This document shows positions 16,717-27,056 of a stretch of 64,000 bases of DNA, piece by piece. How positions within the stretch are numbered: the stretch's first letter is position 1; every line of letters starts with the position of its first letter. Below the pieces are notes generated by a model, which did not search any database, had not been told where the DNA came from, and saw only the letters and a program-made list of their open reading frames with translations. The DNA lies in assembly GCA_020845895.1 (NCBI GenBank), contig JADLEX010000053.1, forward strand, positions 1 to 64,000. Direction: 5' to 3'. The position numbers and the translations under genes were made by a program. This stretch comes from Deltaproteobacteria bacterium. GTDB taxonomy: Bacteria; Lernaellota; Lernaellaia; JACKCT01.

Positions 16717-19425
16717 TCAAAGCTCCTTGAGACGGGAAACGATGCGATCGAATTCGTAGGTTTCGACTAGCAACTCCAACTCCTTCGCCAAGGCCGGGTT
16801 TTGTGCCGCCACCTCCTCGCCGATGCGCCGGCGCAGCAGATCGGCGTCTCCCGTGGTCGCTGCTTCGATTACGCCATCGATGACTGTCGCGGAAACGCAG
16901 TCCCGCCCGTTCGCGGTCGCGGCCGAAACGCTCGGCGCGGAGTTTCGCACGATGGCGTCCGAGTTCGCGGTGGCGGCGGGGCCGTCAAGCACTTCGCGGA
17001 CCTTCGCGAGAAGGTCCTGCTGGCGAAGCGGCTTGGCGATGAAGTTGACGCCTTCGTCCAGAACGCCTTGGCTGGCCATGGCGTTACCCGTATAACCCGA
17101 CATGAACAACACCTTGAGTTCGTGATGCGACCCGCGAAGTCGCTCGACCAGCTCACGCCCGCCCATGCGCGGCATCACGACATCGGTCAGCACGAGATGG
17201 ATCGCGGAATCGCCCCGTTCAAACTCGAGAAGCGCTTCGTCACCGTTGGGCGCCGTCCGTACGAAGTACCCGGCGAATCTCAGAATTCGTTCGATCAGCC
17301 GCCGGACCGCGTCCTCGTCCTCGACGACCAAAATGGTCTCCCCGCCGCCGCGCGCGCGACTGACCGCCGCGCCGGCGATGGTCGCCACCGGCCCGACGAC
17401 GCTCGAACGGCGCGGGAAGAATACGCGAAACGTCGTTCCCCGGCCGGGCTCGCTGTATACGTGGATGCTGCCTTCGCTCTGCTCGACGATTCCGTAGACG
17501 GTGGAAAGTCCAAGTCCCGTGCCACGATCGGGGCTTTTCGTCGTGAAAAACGGCTCGAAAATCTTCTTTCGGGTTTCCTCATCCATGCCGATGCCGTTGT
17601 CCGAAACGGCGAGTACCGCGAATTCCCCGGGACGAATCGTCGGATGCTGCTCGGCGAAGTCTTCGTCGACCACGAAGTTGGACGTCTCGATCGCGACTCT
17701 TCCGGCGGACGTGATGGCATCCCGCGCGTTGACGACGAGATTCATGACGACCTGTTCGACCTGCCCGGGATCCGCGAAGATCGGCCACAGCTCGGGCGCG
17801 AGCGCACAGTTGATGACGATGTCCTCCTGCACGAGCCGGTTCAGCATCTTCTCCATGTTCGAAACGATGTCGTTGAGACTCACGACTTTGGGCTGCAGCA
17901 CCTGCTTGCGGCTGAAGGCCAGAAGCTGGCGCGTGAGGGAAGAGGCCCGTTGCCCCGCGCGCGACACTTCCTTGAGAAGCTCGACGACGCCGCTCATTTC
18001 GCGAACCTCGTCGAGCGCCATGTCGGTGTATCCCATGATCGCCGACAGGTAGTTGTTGAAGTCGTGCGCGACCCCGCCGGCCAGTCGGCCCACGCACTCC
18101 ATGCGCTGCGCGGCCTGAAGCTGTTCCTCGATGCGTCGCTGTTTGGTCAGATCGATCAGAATGCCTGTGATTCCGACCGGGAAACCGCTTTCGTTGACCG
18201 CGCGAAGCGACGTGCGCACGTGTCTCACCGCGCCGCTTTTGTCGATCAGTCGGATCTCCCGAACATCGGCTTTGCCGTCGGTCGTGCGGACGAGCGATTC
18301 GTCGAACGATGTCCGGTCGTCCGGATGCACGAAATCCCGGGCTCGCCGACCGACAATTTCGCCTCGCTCGTATCCGAACCGGGCGATCGACGGACCGATA
18401 TAGTGCACGATTCCATCAAGGGTCGATGAAAAGACGACGTCGTCGAGATTTTCCACGAGATCCCGATATTGTTTCTGGGACCGTTCCAGGTCACTCAGAA
18501 TCTGAACCTTTTCCATGGCGACGGCCGTGGAGTTGGCCAAAGCCTGGAGAATGTGAACTTCCCCGGCTGTGGCGGTACGCGTTCTGGCCCAATAGGTCCC
18601 AATCGCGCCGATCGGAGCGGCCACGCGAATCGGAACCATCACGAGGCTCTTCACGAATGTGGGGCGATATGCGTCGTGGGGAATCCGTTCGTCGAGATAG
18701 ATATCATCGATCACCGCCGGTTTCTTGTGAATCATCGCCCACCCGCTGATACACGCGCTCATCGGGAATCGGCGTCCCTTCCAGAGCGGGGCGATCGCAT
18801 TTTCGTCCACGTAATGGCACATGTCTCCGTCGCGGAGGACGAAGGTCGCGCCGTCCGCGTCCGTGAGACGGCGTGACGCGATTCGGACGACATCGATGAT
18901 CGCTTCGAGTGACTGCGCGTGGGACAGGTCCTGAATCACTTGGAGCAGCATCTCGAGTCGCGCGGCGAGACGGAGGACACCTTCTTCCGAGTATGGCTGC
19001 CGGGGAACCGGCGGCACGGGCTCGCCGAGGTTCGCGACCGGTCCGGAAGGAATCGAGGCGGAGAGAATCATGACGCCGACCGCGACCTTTTCGATGGAGA
19101 ATCGGTACCAGGTCGATCTGCCCTCCGGTCTCTCGACGGGCGTCATCAATCGGCGCGGCTCTCCCGATTGCAGGCAATCGCGGATCGCCTCCATCAAGAC
19201 GTCCGAATTGTTCGAATCGTCGGAATGGATGACGACCTGCCCCACGGGAGATGTCCCGGAAAAAAGCCAATCCGACTGCGCCGGGGCGTTCGCGTAAAGA
19301 CAGACTCCTTCGGGATTCACAACGACGCACGATTCGATCAGGCCATCGAGCAACGGCCCGTAGACATCGAGCCACGCTTCGGGCGTCACGGACGGAGAGT
19401 TCCAACGACTCGTGGTGCACTCCAT
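16717..19425 (-). CDS. Hybrid sensor histidine kinase (PAS-GAF-PAS-HisKA-HATPase-REC)
   Basis: The product is 902 residues without transmembrane helices. In order: a PAS-like N-terminal sensor (~20-125), a GAF domain (~155-310), a PAS/PAC domain (~320-430), a HisKA dimerisation helix with the phosphorylated histidine H454 in GGVAHDFNN, an HATPase domain ([17 protein letters not shown]), and a receiver (LVLTDVVMP). A C-terminal ~70-residue helical segment could be a degenerate HPt; it has no clear phospho-histidine motif. GAF and PAS suggest a cytoplasmic signal or cofactor. The ATG at 19425 follows GGGGGAA; the upstream-extended frame is unconserved. It heads the operon with two receiver/HD-GYP genes and has a good promoter at 19609-19637. 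Confidence 0.93.
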   Translation of the reverse strand: MECTTSRWNSPSVTPEAWLDVYGPLLDGLIESCVVVNPEGVCLYANAPAQSDWLFSGTSPVGQVVIHSDDSNNSDVLMEAIRDCLQSGEPRRLMTPVERPEGRSTWYRFSIEKVAVGVMILSASIPSGPVANLGEPVPPVPRQPYSEEGVLRLAARLEMLLQVIQDLSHAQSLEAIIDVVRIASRRLTDADGATFVLRDGDMCHYVDENAIAPLWKGRRFPMSACISGWAMIHKKPAVIDDIYLDERIPHDAYRPTFVKSLVMVPIRVAAPIGAIGTYWARTRTATAGEVHILQALANSTAVAMEKVQILSDLERSQKQYRDLVENLDDVVFSSTLDGIVHYIGPSIARFGYERGEIVGRRARDFVHPDDRTSFDESLVRTTDGKADVREIRLIDKSGAVRHVRTSLRAVNESGFPVGITGILIDLTKQRRIEEQLQAAQRMECVGRLAGGVAHDFNNYLSAIMGYTDMALDEVREMSGVVELLKEVSRAGQRASSLTRQLLAFSRKQVLQPKVVSLNDIVSNMEKMLNRLVQEDIVINCALAPELWPIFADPGQVEQVVMNLVVNARDAITSAGRVAIETSNFVVDEDFAEQHPTIRPGEFAVLAVSDNGIGMDEETRKKIFEPFFTTKSPDRGTGLGLSTVYGIVEQSEGSIHVYSEPGRGTTFRVFFPRRSSVVGPVATIAGAAVSRARGGGETILVVEDEDAVRRLIERILRFAGYFVRTAPNGDEALLEFERGDSAIHLVLTDVVMPRMGGRELVERLRGSHHELKVLFMSGYTGNAMASQGVLDEGVNFIAKPLRQQDLLAKVREVLDGPAATANSDAIVRNSAPSVSAATANGRDCVSATVIDGVIEAATTGDADLLRRRIGEEVAAQNPALAKELELLVETYEFDRIVSRLKEL

Positions 19426-19608
19426 ATTTCCCCCTTCGTCACAAAGTCGCAAACACCCGTCTGCAATGCCGTGCCGAGGTGCCCAACACCCCATGATGAT
19501 CCGGGGCGGTTTCGGCAACTCTCCACCGGTACTCCAGTGAAAGCGACTTCGACGTGAGCGCAACGCCAAGCTCACGCCCACACCCGCTGCGATCTCTCTT
19601 GCTGTATG

Positions 19609-19637
19609 ATTGTAACGAGATCAACGGGCGACTTCAA
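19609..19637 (-). promoter_or_regulatory. Sigma-70-like promoter of the signalling operon
   Basis: Read on the reverse strand, TTGAAG and TACAAT are separated by exactly 17 bases (five and five matches to TTGACA/TATAAT). It lies about 185 bases before the histidine kinase ATG. The gap from 19426 to 19752 contains no gene; the rest is an AT-rich stretch (19640-19700) that could bind regulators. Confidence 0.5.
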
Positions 19638-19752
19638 ACTTTTTCTAGTGAAATATCAAAATTTTTCGATACCTCTGAACCGATTTCACCTAATTCGGTG
19701 GCATTCGGCCCATCGTGTTTCCCGAAACGTGCCCTAGGCGACCACGACGGTG

Positions 19753-22086
19753 TCAGGGTTGTCTCAGAGCATGGGTCGGCGTGTCGCCCATGACGAATTC
19801 CAGCGTCCCGCCGTTCGCGATCCGGTCGTGCGTGAACCACGGGTCGTCGAGCGGCTCGCCGTTCAGTGTGACGGACTGGACGTAAATGTGGTCCTCGTCC
19901 GCGTTCTCGGCGACGATCTCCAAATCGCCGCCCGGCATGTGCACCACCGCGCGCGGAAATTTCGGCGAGCCGATCACGTAGGTGTTGGTGCAGGGCAGCG
20001 GGTAGAACCCGAGCGCCGTGAAGACATACCACGCCGAGAGCGAACCGCCGTCGTCGTTGCCGTCGAGTCCGTCGGGCTTGGTGGAATACCGGTGTTTCGC
20101 GACCCAACGCACCCAGTCCTGCGTCAGGTCGGGCCGCCCCGCGAAATTGAACAAATACGCGGCGTGCATGTCCGGCTCGTTTCCGTGCCAATACCACGGC
20201 TGAACGGATAGCTGCGTGCGTTCGCGCATGCCGTTCACGAAAAATTCCTCGAGTCGATCGACGAAGATTTCGGGGCCGCCGAACAGTTGGACAAGGTCCG
20301 GGGCATCGTGGAGAACGAACCACAGCCAGTGCCGCGCGTTGCCTTCGGTGTAACCGTTCAGGTTGAAAATCGCGGAACCCGGACTGAAGGGCTCCTTAAA
20401 TGATCCGTCGGAATTTCGCGGGCGGAAATATTCGGTTTCGTCGTCCCACAGATTGCGGTAGTTGCGGGATCGCGCGAGAAAAATATCTCTATCCGTCTCG
20501 TATCCCAGCGCATCGGCCAAGCGTCCGAGACAAAAATCGTTGAGCGCGTACTCCATCGTTCGCGAAACCGATTGGTCCTGATGATCGGCCGGTACGTAGC
20601 CGAGATCCATGTAGTCGCCGAGGCCCACCCGCTCCGCCAGCGCCGCCTCCACGAACGCGTGTTCGCGCAGTCCGGGATAAATCGTCTCGATTTCGAGATC
20701 GGTATTGCCCTTCAGATAGGCGTCGGCGATCACGGTATCGGAATGCGTGCCGATCATGACCTGCGTCTCGCCGATGCCCTGCGCCCACATGGGATACGCG
20801 CCACCCTGTTCGTACATGGCCTTCGCCGAAAGCGCGACGTCGCGGTTGATCTCGGGCCGGATGAGCTGCATCAGCGGGTGATAGGTGCGGAATGTGTCCC
20901 ACAACGACAGGTCGCTGTAATACGTGAAACCTTCCGCCGCGTGCTCCTCGCGATCGAACCCCATGTACGTCCCGCCGGATTCGACGAGATTCGTCGGCAA
21001 AACGTCGAGGTGCATCATCGCCGTGCGGAAGATCTGTCGCTCGGCCGCGTTGCCGCCCTCGATCTCGATCGCGCCTAGCCGTTCGCGCCAGATGTCGCGG
21101 CTCTCTTCGAGCACGGCGAAAAAGTCGAGATCGCCGATTTCCGATTCGAGGTTCGCGCGCGCCTGATCGACGCCGATGAGCGAGATGCCGACCGCGACAT
21201 CGACCACGCGCGTGCCCTGCGCGAAGCCCACGTAGGCCGCGATATCCCTGCCGCTCTGGTCGGCGACTCCGGCGAAACGCTGCGCGTTTTTCACCGTGCC
21301 GAAGTCGGCGACCGGTTCGGAGAATCGTGCCGCGAAATAGATCGGCATGCCGCCGTAGGAGTAGCTGAATCCGCCGTGCTGATCGGTGTATCCGAAAACC
21401 TCGCCCGTCGCCGCATCGACGTGAATCTCGCCGCCCCAGCTCGCCTCGATCGCCACCGAATGGCTGGAGTCGATGACGACATAGGGCGCGGGGCCGTCGT
21501 CCGGAAACGTGTAGCGGTGATAGCCCGCATTCATCGTCGCGGTGAGCTGCGCGTCGATGCCGTAGCGTTCGAGAAACACGCGGTAATAGCCGGGGCTTGC
21601 GTCCTCGTTGGCGTGCGAGAATCGGGATCGATAGCCTGTTTGCAGAGCTTTCTCGTCGGACATGCCGAGGACCGGCATCACGAGGATGTTGCCGAGATCG
21701 ACGATGCCCGTGCCGGGCAAATGCGTGTGCGAGAAGCCGCGGATCGTGTTGTCGCCGTACCAGTAGCCGCCCGCGTGGAACAGGAAGATGTAGATCCAGC
21801 CCAATCCCGTGTCCGGCCCGAGCTTGACCAGACCGTTCGGGCGCATGGGCCCCGGCTGCATGAAACCGAATCCCCAGATCGGCATTCCGGCCGTTCCAAT
21901 GAAGGGATTCACTTCGTCGAGAATGTCCGCGGGGGCCGTGTCGTCGTCATCGGCGAGGTCGTCATCCGAGCCCGCGTCGTCGTCCGGGCTCGCCGCCGCT
22001 TCCTTCGGCTCGTCGCCGCCCTCTTCGTCGAACACGCACCCGAACGAAAAGACTCCGACGAGCATCAGGAATGCGAGGAAACGCAT
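19753..22086 (-). CDS. GH92-family alpha-mannosidase-like lipoprotein
   Basis: The 777-residue product has a hydrophobic leader ending FSFGC, an imperfect lipobox. An acidic linker with repeated DDD follows, then a full GH92 catalytic region starting VNPFIGT. GH92 marks present are WDTFRTYHPL, the general-acid region HGNEPDMHAAYLFN, and GLDGNDDGGSLSAWYVFTALGFYP, which holds the paired aspartates of the catalytic base. These enzymes are Ca-dependent inverting exo-alpha-mannosidases. Activity on mannose-containing glycans at the cell surface is expected from the family; the linkage is unknown. A second GH92 gene lies at 31.9 kb. The gene follows a lipoprotein gene after a 45-bp gap. Confidence 0.92.
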   Translation of the reverse strand: MRFLAFLMLVGVFSFGCVFDEEGGDEPKEAAASPDDDAGSDDDLADDDDTAPADILDEVNPFIGTAGMPIWGFGFMQPGPMRPNGLVKLGPDTGLGWIYIFLFHAGGYWYGDNTIRGFSHTHLPGTGIVDLGNILVMPVLGMSDEKALQTGYRSRFSHANEDASPGYYRVFLERYGIDAQLTATMNAGYHRYTFPDDGPAPYVVIDSSHSVAIEASWGGEIHVDAATGEVFGYTDQHGGFSYSYGGMPIYFAARFSEPVADFGTVKNAQRFAGVADQSGRDIAAYVGFAQGTRVVDVAVGISLIGVDQARANLESEIGDLDFFAVLEESRDIWRERLGAIEIEGGNAAERQIFRTAMMHLDVLPTNLVESGGTYMGFDREEHAAEGFTYYSDLSLWDTFRTYHPLMQLIRPEINRDVALSAKAMYEQGGAYPMWAQGIGETQVMIGTHSDTVIADAYLKGNTDLEIETIYPGLREHAFVEAALAERVGLGDYMDLGYVPADHQDQSVSRTMEYALNDFCLGRLADALGYETDRDIFLARSRNYRNLWDDETEYFRPRNSDGSFKEPFSPGSAIFNLNGYTEGNARHWLWFVLHDAPDLVQLFGGPEIFVDRLEEFFVNGMRERTQLSVQPWYWHGNEPDMHAAYLFNFAGRPDLTQDWVRWVAKHRYSTKPDGLDGNDDGGSLSAWYVFTALGFYPLPCTNTYVIGSPKFPRAVVHMPGGDLEIVAENADEDHIYVQSVTLNGEPLDDPWFTHDRIANGGTLEFVMGDTPTHALRQP

Positions 22087-22131
22087 GACTCCTCCGTCAG
22101 CGGGCGCGGTTCGGATCGATCCAGCGCATCC

Positions 22132-22725
22132 CTATTCTTTCGTCTTGACGTCCAAACTCCGGCAGAATTCGAGGAACGCCGGCTCGAATTTCGACAGATC
22201 GTCGTACTTCGCCGTCAGCTTGACGAAGACAGTCACGTTTCCGTGTGTGGCGAGGGCCGCGAAAAACGCGCGCTCGGCGAGTTTGGGATTTTCCATGCGG
22301 TAGTACTTGAATGACCCGAACTTCATCTGATCGGCTTTGCCCGCCGCCTCGATCTCGGCGGGCGTCATCGGCGGCAACTCCACCTGCTTGCGCCAGCGCG
22401 TGATGTTGGCTTCCAACCCTCCGGCCTTTCCGACGAGTTCCGTGATGGCCGCGTCGGCGGTGACATCGCCGATCTTGATGTCGAAACTCGCCGCGCGCAT
22501 GCCCTTGGCGGGCTTTTCCGTCCAACCCTCGGGCAGCGTCCACGCATAAGTGTTGAGGGTTTGCGGTTTCTGGAGTTCCCGCGTCGTACCCAGCATCCGG
22601 GCCGCGCCCTCATCCATGGCACTTTTCTTCGCGGGTTTCTCTTCCTCGGGTTTGTCTTTAGGCCCGCAGCCGGCGGCGACCACGATCAACGTCAGGCACA
22701 GCACCGCGATCACACAGGATTTCAT
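22132..22725 (-). CDS. Small lipoprotein of unknown function
   Basis: The product is 197 residues. A signal ends in VVAAGC, a good lipobox, followed by a Lys/Glu-rich spacer. The folded part contains WTLPEGWTEKPAKGMRAASF, GGLEANITRWRKQVELPPMT and a C-terminal segment KFEPAFLEFCRSL. This pattern occurs in uncharacterised lipoproteins with a 'VPAGWTxxP' opening that I recall from planctomycetes and related phyla; no activity is known to me. It overlaps the upstream TfoX-N gene by four bases (ATGA). Confidence 0.8.
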   Translation of the reverse strand: MKSCVIAVLCLTLIVVAAGCGPKDKPEEEKPAKKSAMDEGAARMLGTTRELQKPQTLNTYAWTLPEGWTEKPAKGMRAASFDIKIGDVTADAAITELVGKAGGLEANITRWRKQVELPPMTPAEIEAAGKADQMKFGSFKYYRMENPKLAERAFFAALATHGNVTVFVKLTAKYDDLSKFEPAFLEFCRSLDVKTKE

Positions 22726-23147
22726 GACTTGCTCCCGTCAGGATGTTGATTGTGCGTTCGATTCTTGGCTGAACTCGCCTGGCGCGCCGGCGATTTCGGT
22801 TTCGGTTTGGACTTCGCACCAACGGTGCGCAGGGCCGCGTCCATCGCCGACCCTGCCCAGCGAGCAAGTTCGTCGGGATCGTCCAGCGCACCCTCGGGGC
22901 ATGCGAAATACGACATCTCCATGCGCCGACCGTTCGCCTCATAAACAAAGGGGCCTGAACCCGCCTCGATGAAGGCGTCTTTGTTGCGCGCGTCGACTTT
23001 GAGATAGAGCACGTCGTCGGCCACGAGCCCGAACATGAGGTCGTGCCGGTAAATGCCATGGCCGCCGAACATGGCGCGGGCGCGGACGCCGTCCACTTGG
23101 CGCAACTGGTCCAGCAGGTACTCCACAAAGGCGCTCTTCGACGCCAT
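22722..23147 (-). CDS. TfoX/Sxy N-terminal domain protein
   Basis: The 141-residue protein matches the TfoX N-terminal domain: VRARAMFGGHGIYRHDLMFGLVADD, then LYLKVD, and later MEMSYFACPEG. Full TfoX in gamma-proteobacteria regulates competence, but isolated N-terminal domains are widespread and not known to do so. The last ~35 residues are a basic, Pro/Lys-rich tail. It is divergent from the methyltransferase gene and precedes the lipoprotein gene with a 4-bp overlap. Confidence 0.88.
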   Translation of the reverse strand: MASKSAFVEYLLDQLRQVDGVRARAMFGGHGIYRHDLMFGLVADDVLYLKVDARNKDAFIEAGSGPFVYEANGRRMEMSYFACPEGALDDPDELARWAGSAMDAALRTVGAKSKPKPKSPARQASSAKNRTHNQHPDGSKS

Positions 23148-23223
23148 GATGTCTCCGGATAATTCGAGGCATTTTGAACCGGTGCGGGACGGTTATCAAT
23201 CACCCGCGCGGCCGAGGTTGTTG

Positions 23224-23889
23224 TTGAACCGAATCCCCGAACCGAACGCGATCATGGACGAAGCCGAGCAGGCGCTCGCCTATACGCGCGCCGATTTCGC
23301 CGACGTCAACCGGCGATTCGTGGATCGATTCGTCGAGCACTTTCCGGACTTCGAACCGGGCCGGATTCTGGATCTGGGTTGCGGTCCGGCGGATATCCCG
23401 ATTCGTTTCTGCCGCGAAATGCCGGGCGTGACCGTCGTCGCCGTGGACGCCTCGCCCGCCATGATCGAACTCGCTCGCGCGGACGTCGGAGTTTCCGGCA
23501 TCGCCTCGCGAATCGAGTTGCGGCTCGGCATGGTGGACGGTGCTGCGATCGACGGCGCGCCGTTCGACGCCGTTGTCAGCAACAGCCTGCTCCATCATAT
23601 GGACGATCCGCTGGAGTTTTGGATGGCGATCGCTGCGAATGCGCGGTCCGACGCGCCGATCCTCGTCGTCGATCTGTTTCGCCCGCCGAGCCGCGAAGAC
23701 GCGCGACGCATCGTGGACGCCGCGTCACCGAACGAGCCCGAAATTCTGCGGCGGGATTTCTTCAATTCGCTGCTGGCCGCGTATTCGCGCGAGGAGATTC
23801 GCGATCAACTGCACGGATCGGGGTTGGCGCACCTTTCGTGCGAGATCGTCAGCGACCGTCACGTCGCCGTGTGGGGGCGTGCGCTCTAG
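23224..23889 (+). CDS. Class I SAM-dependent methyltransferase
   Basis: The 221-residue product has motif I ILDLGCGPADIPIRF, motif II-like VVAVDASPAMIELA and SNSLLHHMDDP, the standard class I methyltransferase pattern. I chose TTG at 23224, the third of three consecutive TTG codons, because GAGG lies six bases upstream and the product then starts MNRIPEPNAIMDEAEQALAY, which is how this subgroup begins. The longer open frame overlaps the divergent TfoX gene. Its stop overlaps the convergent dehydratase stop (shared TAG/CTA bases). The substrate is unknown. Confidence 0.85.
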   Translation: MNRIPEPNAIMDEAEQALAYTRADFADVNRRFVDRFVEHFPDFEPGRILDLGCGPADIPIRFCREMPGVTVVAVDASPAMIELARADVGVSGIASRIELRLGMVDGAAIDGAPFDAVVSNSLLHHMDDPLEFWMAIAANARSDAPILVVDLFRPPSREDARRIVDAASPNEPEILRRDFFNSLLAAYSREEIRDQLHGSGLAHLSCEIVSDRHVAVWGRAL

Positions 23890-25565
23890 CAGAAGTCCAG
23901 ATCCGCGCCGAGGTGCGCCTGCGTGACGTGCCGGGCGTGCAGCCAGCGATAGCCGCGCGCGGGCGGATCGGGCGGTCGCCACGATTCCCGCCGACGCGCG
24001 AGATCAGCATCTTCCACGAGCAAATCAAGACGGCGATTCGAAACGTCGAGGCGGATGGGGTCGCCGTCGCGAACGAGCGCGAGCGGCCCGCCGACCGCCG
24101 CCTCGGGCGAAACGTGCAGCACAATCGTCCCGTACGCCGTTCCGCTCATACGCGCGTCGGACACGCGCACCATGTCCTTGACGCCGTCGCGGGCCAGATA
24201 CTTCGGGATCGGGATCGCTCCCGCCTCCGGCATGCCCGCCCCGACCGGTCCCGCGTTGCGCATGACGAGCACGTGGTTCGGCGTGATGCCGAGCGCGGGA
24301 TCATCGATGCGCCGCGCCACGTCGTCGGGCGATTCGAAGACGACGGCGGGTCCCGTGTGCGCAACCAAATGGGGTGACGCGGCGGCGACCTTGATGACCG
24401 CGCCCTCCGGCGCGAGGCTGCCGCGCACGACGGCGAGCGCTCCGGTCGGCCCCAGTGGCGTGTCCAGGGTGCGGATCACCGACTGCCACTCGGCGGGCCC
24501 GGCCGACGACGCGAGGCGATCGCCCAGCGTTCCACCCTCGACCACGCGCGCTCCGCGGCGAAGCAACGGCTCGAGCGCCTTCAGCAAGACCGGCACGCCG
24601 CCCGCATGGTGGAAGTCCTCCATGTAGTTCGCGCCCGCCGGCTTGCAGTCCACGAGGAGCGGCACGCGCACCGACACCGCATCCACATCGGTGAGCGACA
24701 GGTCCGCGCCCGCGCGCCGGGCAATGGCGAGCAGGTGGACGATCGCGTTGGTCGATCCACCGAGCGCGAGCAGCACCGTGAGCGCGTTGAGAAATGCGTC
24801 GCGCGTCAGAATCTCGCGCGGGCGGATTGGCGTGCGCGCCCGCGCGACCGCCATTCGCCCGGTCGCCACCGCGTGACGCAACCGATCGCCGGTCACGGCG
24901 GGCGGCGTCGCCCCGCCGGGAAGCATCATGCCGAGTGTCTCGGCGAGACTCGCCATGGTCGATGCCGTGCCCATCACCATGCATGTCCCGCCGGTGGGGC
25001 ACAGGTTGGGTTCGATGGCGGCGATGTCGTTCTCATCGAGATCGCCCGCCCGATGCGCCGCCCAAAGGCGTCGGCAGTCGGTGCATGCGCCCAGGCGCTC
25101 GCCGCGCCATCGGCCGGTCAGCATCGGCCCTGTCACCTCGATCAGTGCGGGTACGTTTGCCGAGGCCGCGGCCATGAGCTGCGCGGGCACGGTCTTGTCG
25201 CAACCGCCGACAAGCACCACCGCGTCCATGGGGTGCGCGAGGATCATCTCCTCGGTCTCCATCGCCAGCAGATTGCGAAAGAGCATCGTCGTCGGCGACA
25301 TGAGGATCTCGTGCAGCGACGACGTGGGAAACACGAAGGGAAGCCCGCCCGCTTCGAGCACGCCGCGTTTCACCGCGTCGATGATCTCGGGCATGTTCCG
25401 GTGGCAGGTCACGTAGTCCGACGACGTGTCGGCGATGCCCACGATGGGCCGATCGAGATCCTCGGCGTCGAAACCCACCGAAGCGAGAAACGCGCGGCGC
25501 ATATACCGCGAAAACGCCTCGTCGCCCGTCGTGGCGAGATTCGCGTTGATGCCTTTTCGACTCAT
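23886..25565 (-). CDS. IlvD/Edd-family dehydratase, probably for sugar acids
   Basis: The 559-residue product belongs to the Fe-S dehydratases that remove water from 2,3-dihydroxy acids. Candidate cluster ligands are the cysteines in VTCHRNM (~54), VGGCDKTVPAQ (~122) and PTGGTCMVMGTAS (~197). The GGCDKT.PA context and the PTTMLFRNLLAMETEEMI block resemble aldonate dehydratases (arabinonate/xylonate type) more than biosynthetic IlvD. It is the last gene of an operon with an aldehyde dehydrogenase and an IolD-like enzyme, which also favours a catabolic sugar-acid role. True dihydroxy-acid dehydratase activity remains possible. Confidence 0.88.
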   Translation of the reverse strand: MSRKGINANLATTGDEAFSRYMRRAFLASVGFDAEDLDRPIVGIADTSSDYVTCHRNMPEIIDAVKRGVLEAGGLPFVFPTSSLHEILMSPTTMLFRNLLAMETEEMILAHPMDAVVLVGGCDKTVPAQLMAAASANVPALIEVTGPMLTGRWRGERLGACTDCRRLWAAHRAGDLDENDIAAIEPNLCPTGGTCMVMGTASTMASLAETLGMMLPGGATPPAVTGDRLRHAVATGRMAVARARTPIRPREILTRDAFLNALTVLLALGGSTNAIVHLLAIARRAGADLSLTDVDAVSVRVPLLVDCKPAGANYMEDFHHAGGVPVLLKALEPLLRRGARVVEGGTLGDRLASSAGPAEWQSVIRTLDTPLGPTGALAVVRGSLAPEGAVIKVAAASPHLVAHTGPAVVFESPDDVARRIDDPALGITPNHVLVMRNAGPVGAGMPEAGAIPIPKYLARDGVKDMVRVSDARMSGTAYGTIVLHVSPEAAVGGPLALVRDGDPIRLDVSNRRLDLLVEDADLARRRESWRPPDPPARGYRWLHARHVTQAHLGADLDFC

Positions 25566-25596
25566 GACCGCTCCACCGAAGTCGCGACGAATTCGT

Positions 25597-27033
25597 CTAC
25601 AGGAGGAAGTTCACGTACTTCGTCACCGTGTACGCCTCGATGCCCTCGTTGCCGCCCTCGCGACCGAAGCCCGATTGCTTGATGCCGCCGAAGGGGATCT
25701 CCGCCGCGGCGATGACCATGTTGTTTATGCCGACCATCCCCGCCTCGATCCCCTCCGCCGCGAGAAACGCCGTGCGCGTGTTCTGCGTGAAGACATATGC
25801 CGCGAGGCCATATTCCGTGTCGTTGGCGAGCGCGAGGCCGTCTTCGAGATCGGTGAAGGTCGCGATCGGCGCGATCGGGCAGAACGGCTCGTGTGTCAAG
25901 ATGTCCATGGTGCGGTTCACGTCGGTCAGCACCGTCGGCAAAAAGAAAAACCCGCGGTCACGACCCGGCGGGCGAGTTCCCCCGCACGCAACGCGCGCGC
26001 CCTTGCCCACCGCGTCGGCCAACAGCGCCTCGGTGGCGTCGAGTCGTCGCCTGTTCGCAAGCGGCCCGACCTCCGTCGCGTCGTCCATGCCGTCGCCCAC
26101 GCGCAGCGACTTGGTAATCTCCACGAACCGGCGCGTGAATGAATCCGCGACGCGCTCTTGCACGAAGAACCGGCTCGCGCAGATGCACACCTGCCCGTTG
26201 TTGCGAAACTTCGCGCGCGCGGCCACGGTCGCCGCGTGCTCGATGTCCGCGTCGTCGAAGACGAGGACCGGCGAATGCCCGCCGAGTTCCATCGTGACGG
26301 GCTTGATGCCTTCCGCCGCGAGACGCAGCAGCTCGCGCCCCACGGGCACCGAGCCGGTGAGGCTGACCTTGCGAATGATGGGCGAACGGATGAGGTGCGT
26401 GCTGATCGCGGCGGGATCGCCCGTGACGACGTTGACGACGCCCGGCGGAATTCCCGCGTCTTCGCACGCCTTGGCGAGCGCGAATGCGGTGAACGGCGAT
26501 TCCTCCGCGGGCTTCAGGATCACGGAGCATCCGGCTGCGAGCGCGGGCGCGATTTTTCGCGACGGCAGCAGCGCGGGAAAATTCCACGGCGTGAACGCGG
26601 CGACGGGACCGATGGGCTGGCGGATCACCATCAGCCGATGCGCCCGCGAATGGCCATCGATGACTCGCCCGTAGATGCGCCGCGCCTCGTCGGCGAACCA
26701 GTCGAACTGGTCGGCGGCGGCGTGAACCTCCGCGCGGGCCTCAGCTAGCGGCTTGCCCTGCTCCGTGGTCAACGTGCGGGCGATGTCCTCCGTTCGCTCG
26801 CGGATCAGCGCCGCCGCGTGGCGGATTTTTGCGCTGCGCGTCCAGGCGTCCACATCGCGCCACGATTTCCACGCGTCGTTGGCCGCCGCAAGTGCGCGAT
26901 CCAGATCGTCCGCCGTCGCGACGGGCACGCTGCCGACCACGTCTTCCGTCGCGGGGTTGAGCACATTCATCCGCGCGCCGCTAGAGGCCGCGGTCCAGCA
27001 TCCATCGATAAACATTTCCGTGGGCGCATTCAT
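25597..27033 (-). CDS. Aldehyde dehydrogenase, succinate-semialdehyde-dehydrogenase-like
   Basis: The product is a complete 478-residue NAD(P)-dependent aldehyde dehydrogenase. It has TPWNFPALLPSRKIAPALAA, KPAEESPFTA, the catalytic glutamate in MELGGHSP and the nucleophile in NNGQVCICASRF. The C-terminus PFGGIKQSGFGREGG is typical of GabD-like enzymes. In the family, GabD oxidises succinate semialdehyde and close relatives oxidise 2-oxoglutarate semialdehyde, the end step of non-phosphorylative sugar-acid catabolism, which fits the dehydratase next door. It starts 23 bases after the IolD-like gene and ends 31 bases before the dehydratase. Confidence 0.9.
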   Translation of the reverse strand: MNAPTEMFIDGCWTAASSGARMNVLNPATEDVVGSVPVATADDLDRALAAANDAWKSWRDVDAWTRSAKIRHAAALIRERTEDIARTLTTEQGKPLAEARAEVHAAADQFDWFADEARRIYGRVIDGHSRAHRLMVIRQPIGPVAAFTPWNFPALLPSRKIAPALAAGCSVILKPAEESPFTAFALAKACEDAGIPPGVVNVVTGDPAAISTHLIRSPIIRKVSLTGSVPVGRELLRLAAEGIKPVTMELGGHSPVLVFDDADIEHAATVAARAKFRNNGQVCICASRFFVQERVADSFTRRFVEITKSLRVGDGMDDATEVGPLANRRRLDATEALLADAVGKGARVACGGTRPPGRDRGFFFLPTVLTDVNRTMDILTHEPFCPIAPIATFTDLEDGLALANDTEYGLAAYVFTQNTRTAFLAAEGIEAGMVGINNMVIAAAEIPFGGIKQSGFGREGGNEGIEAYTVTKYVNFLL

Positions 27034-27056
27034 GGCCGCCCTCCCCTCGTGCGAAA

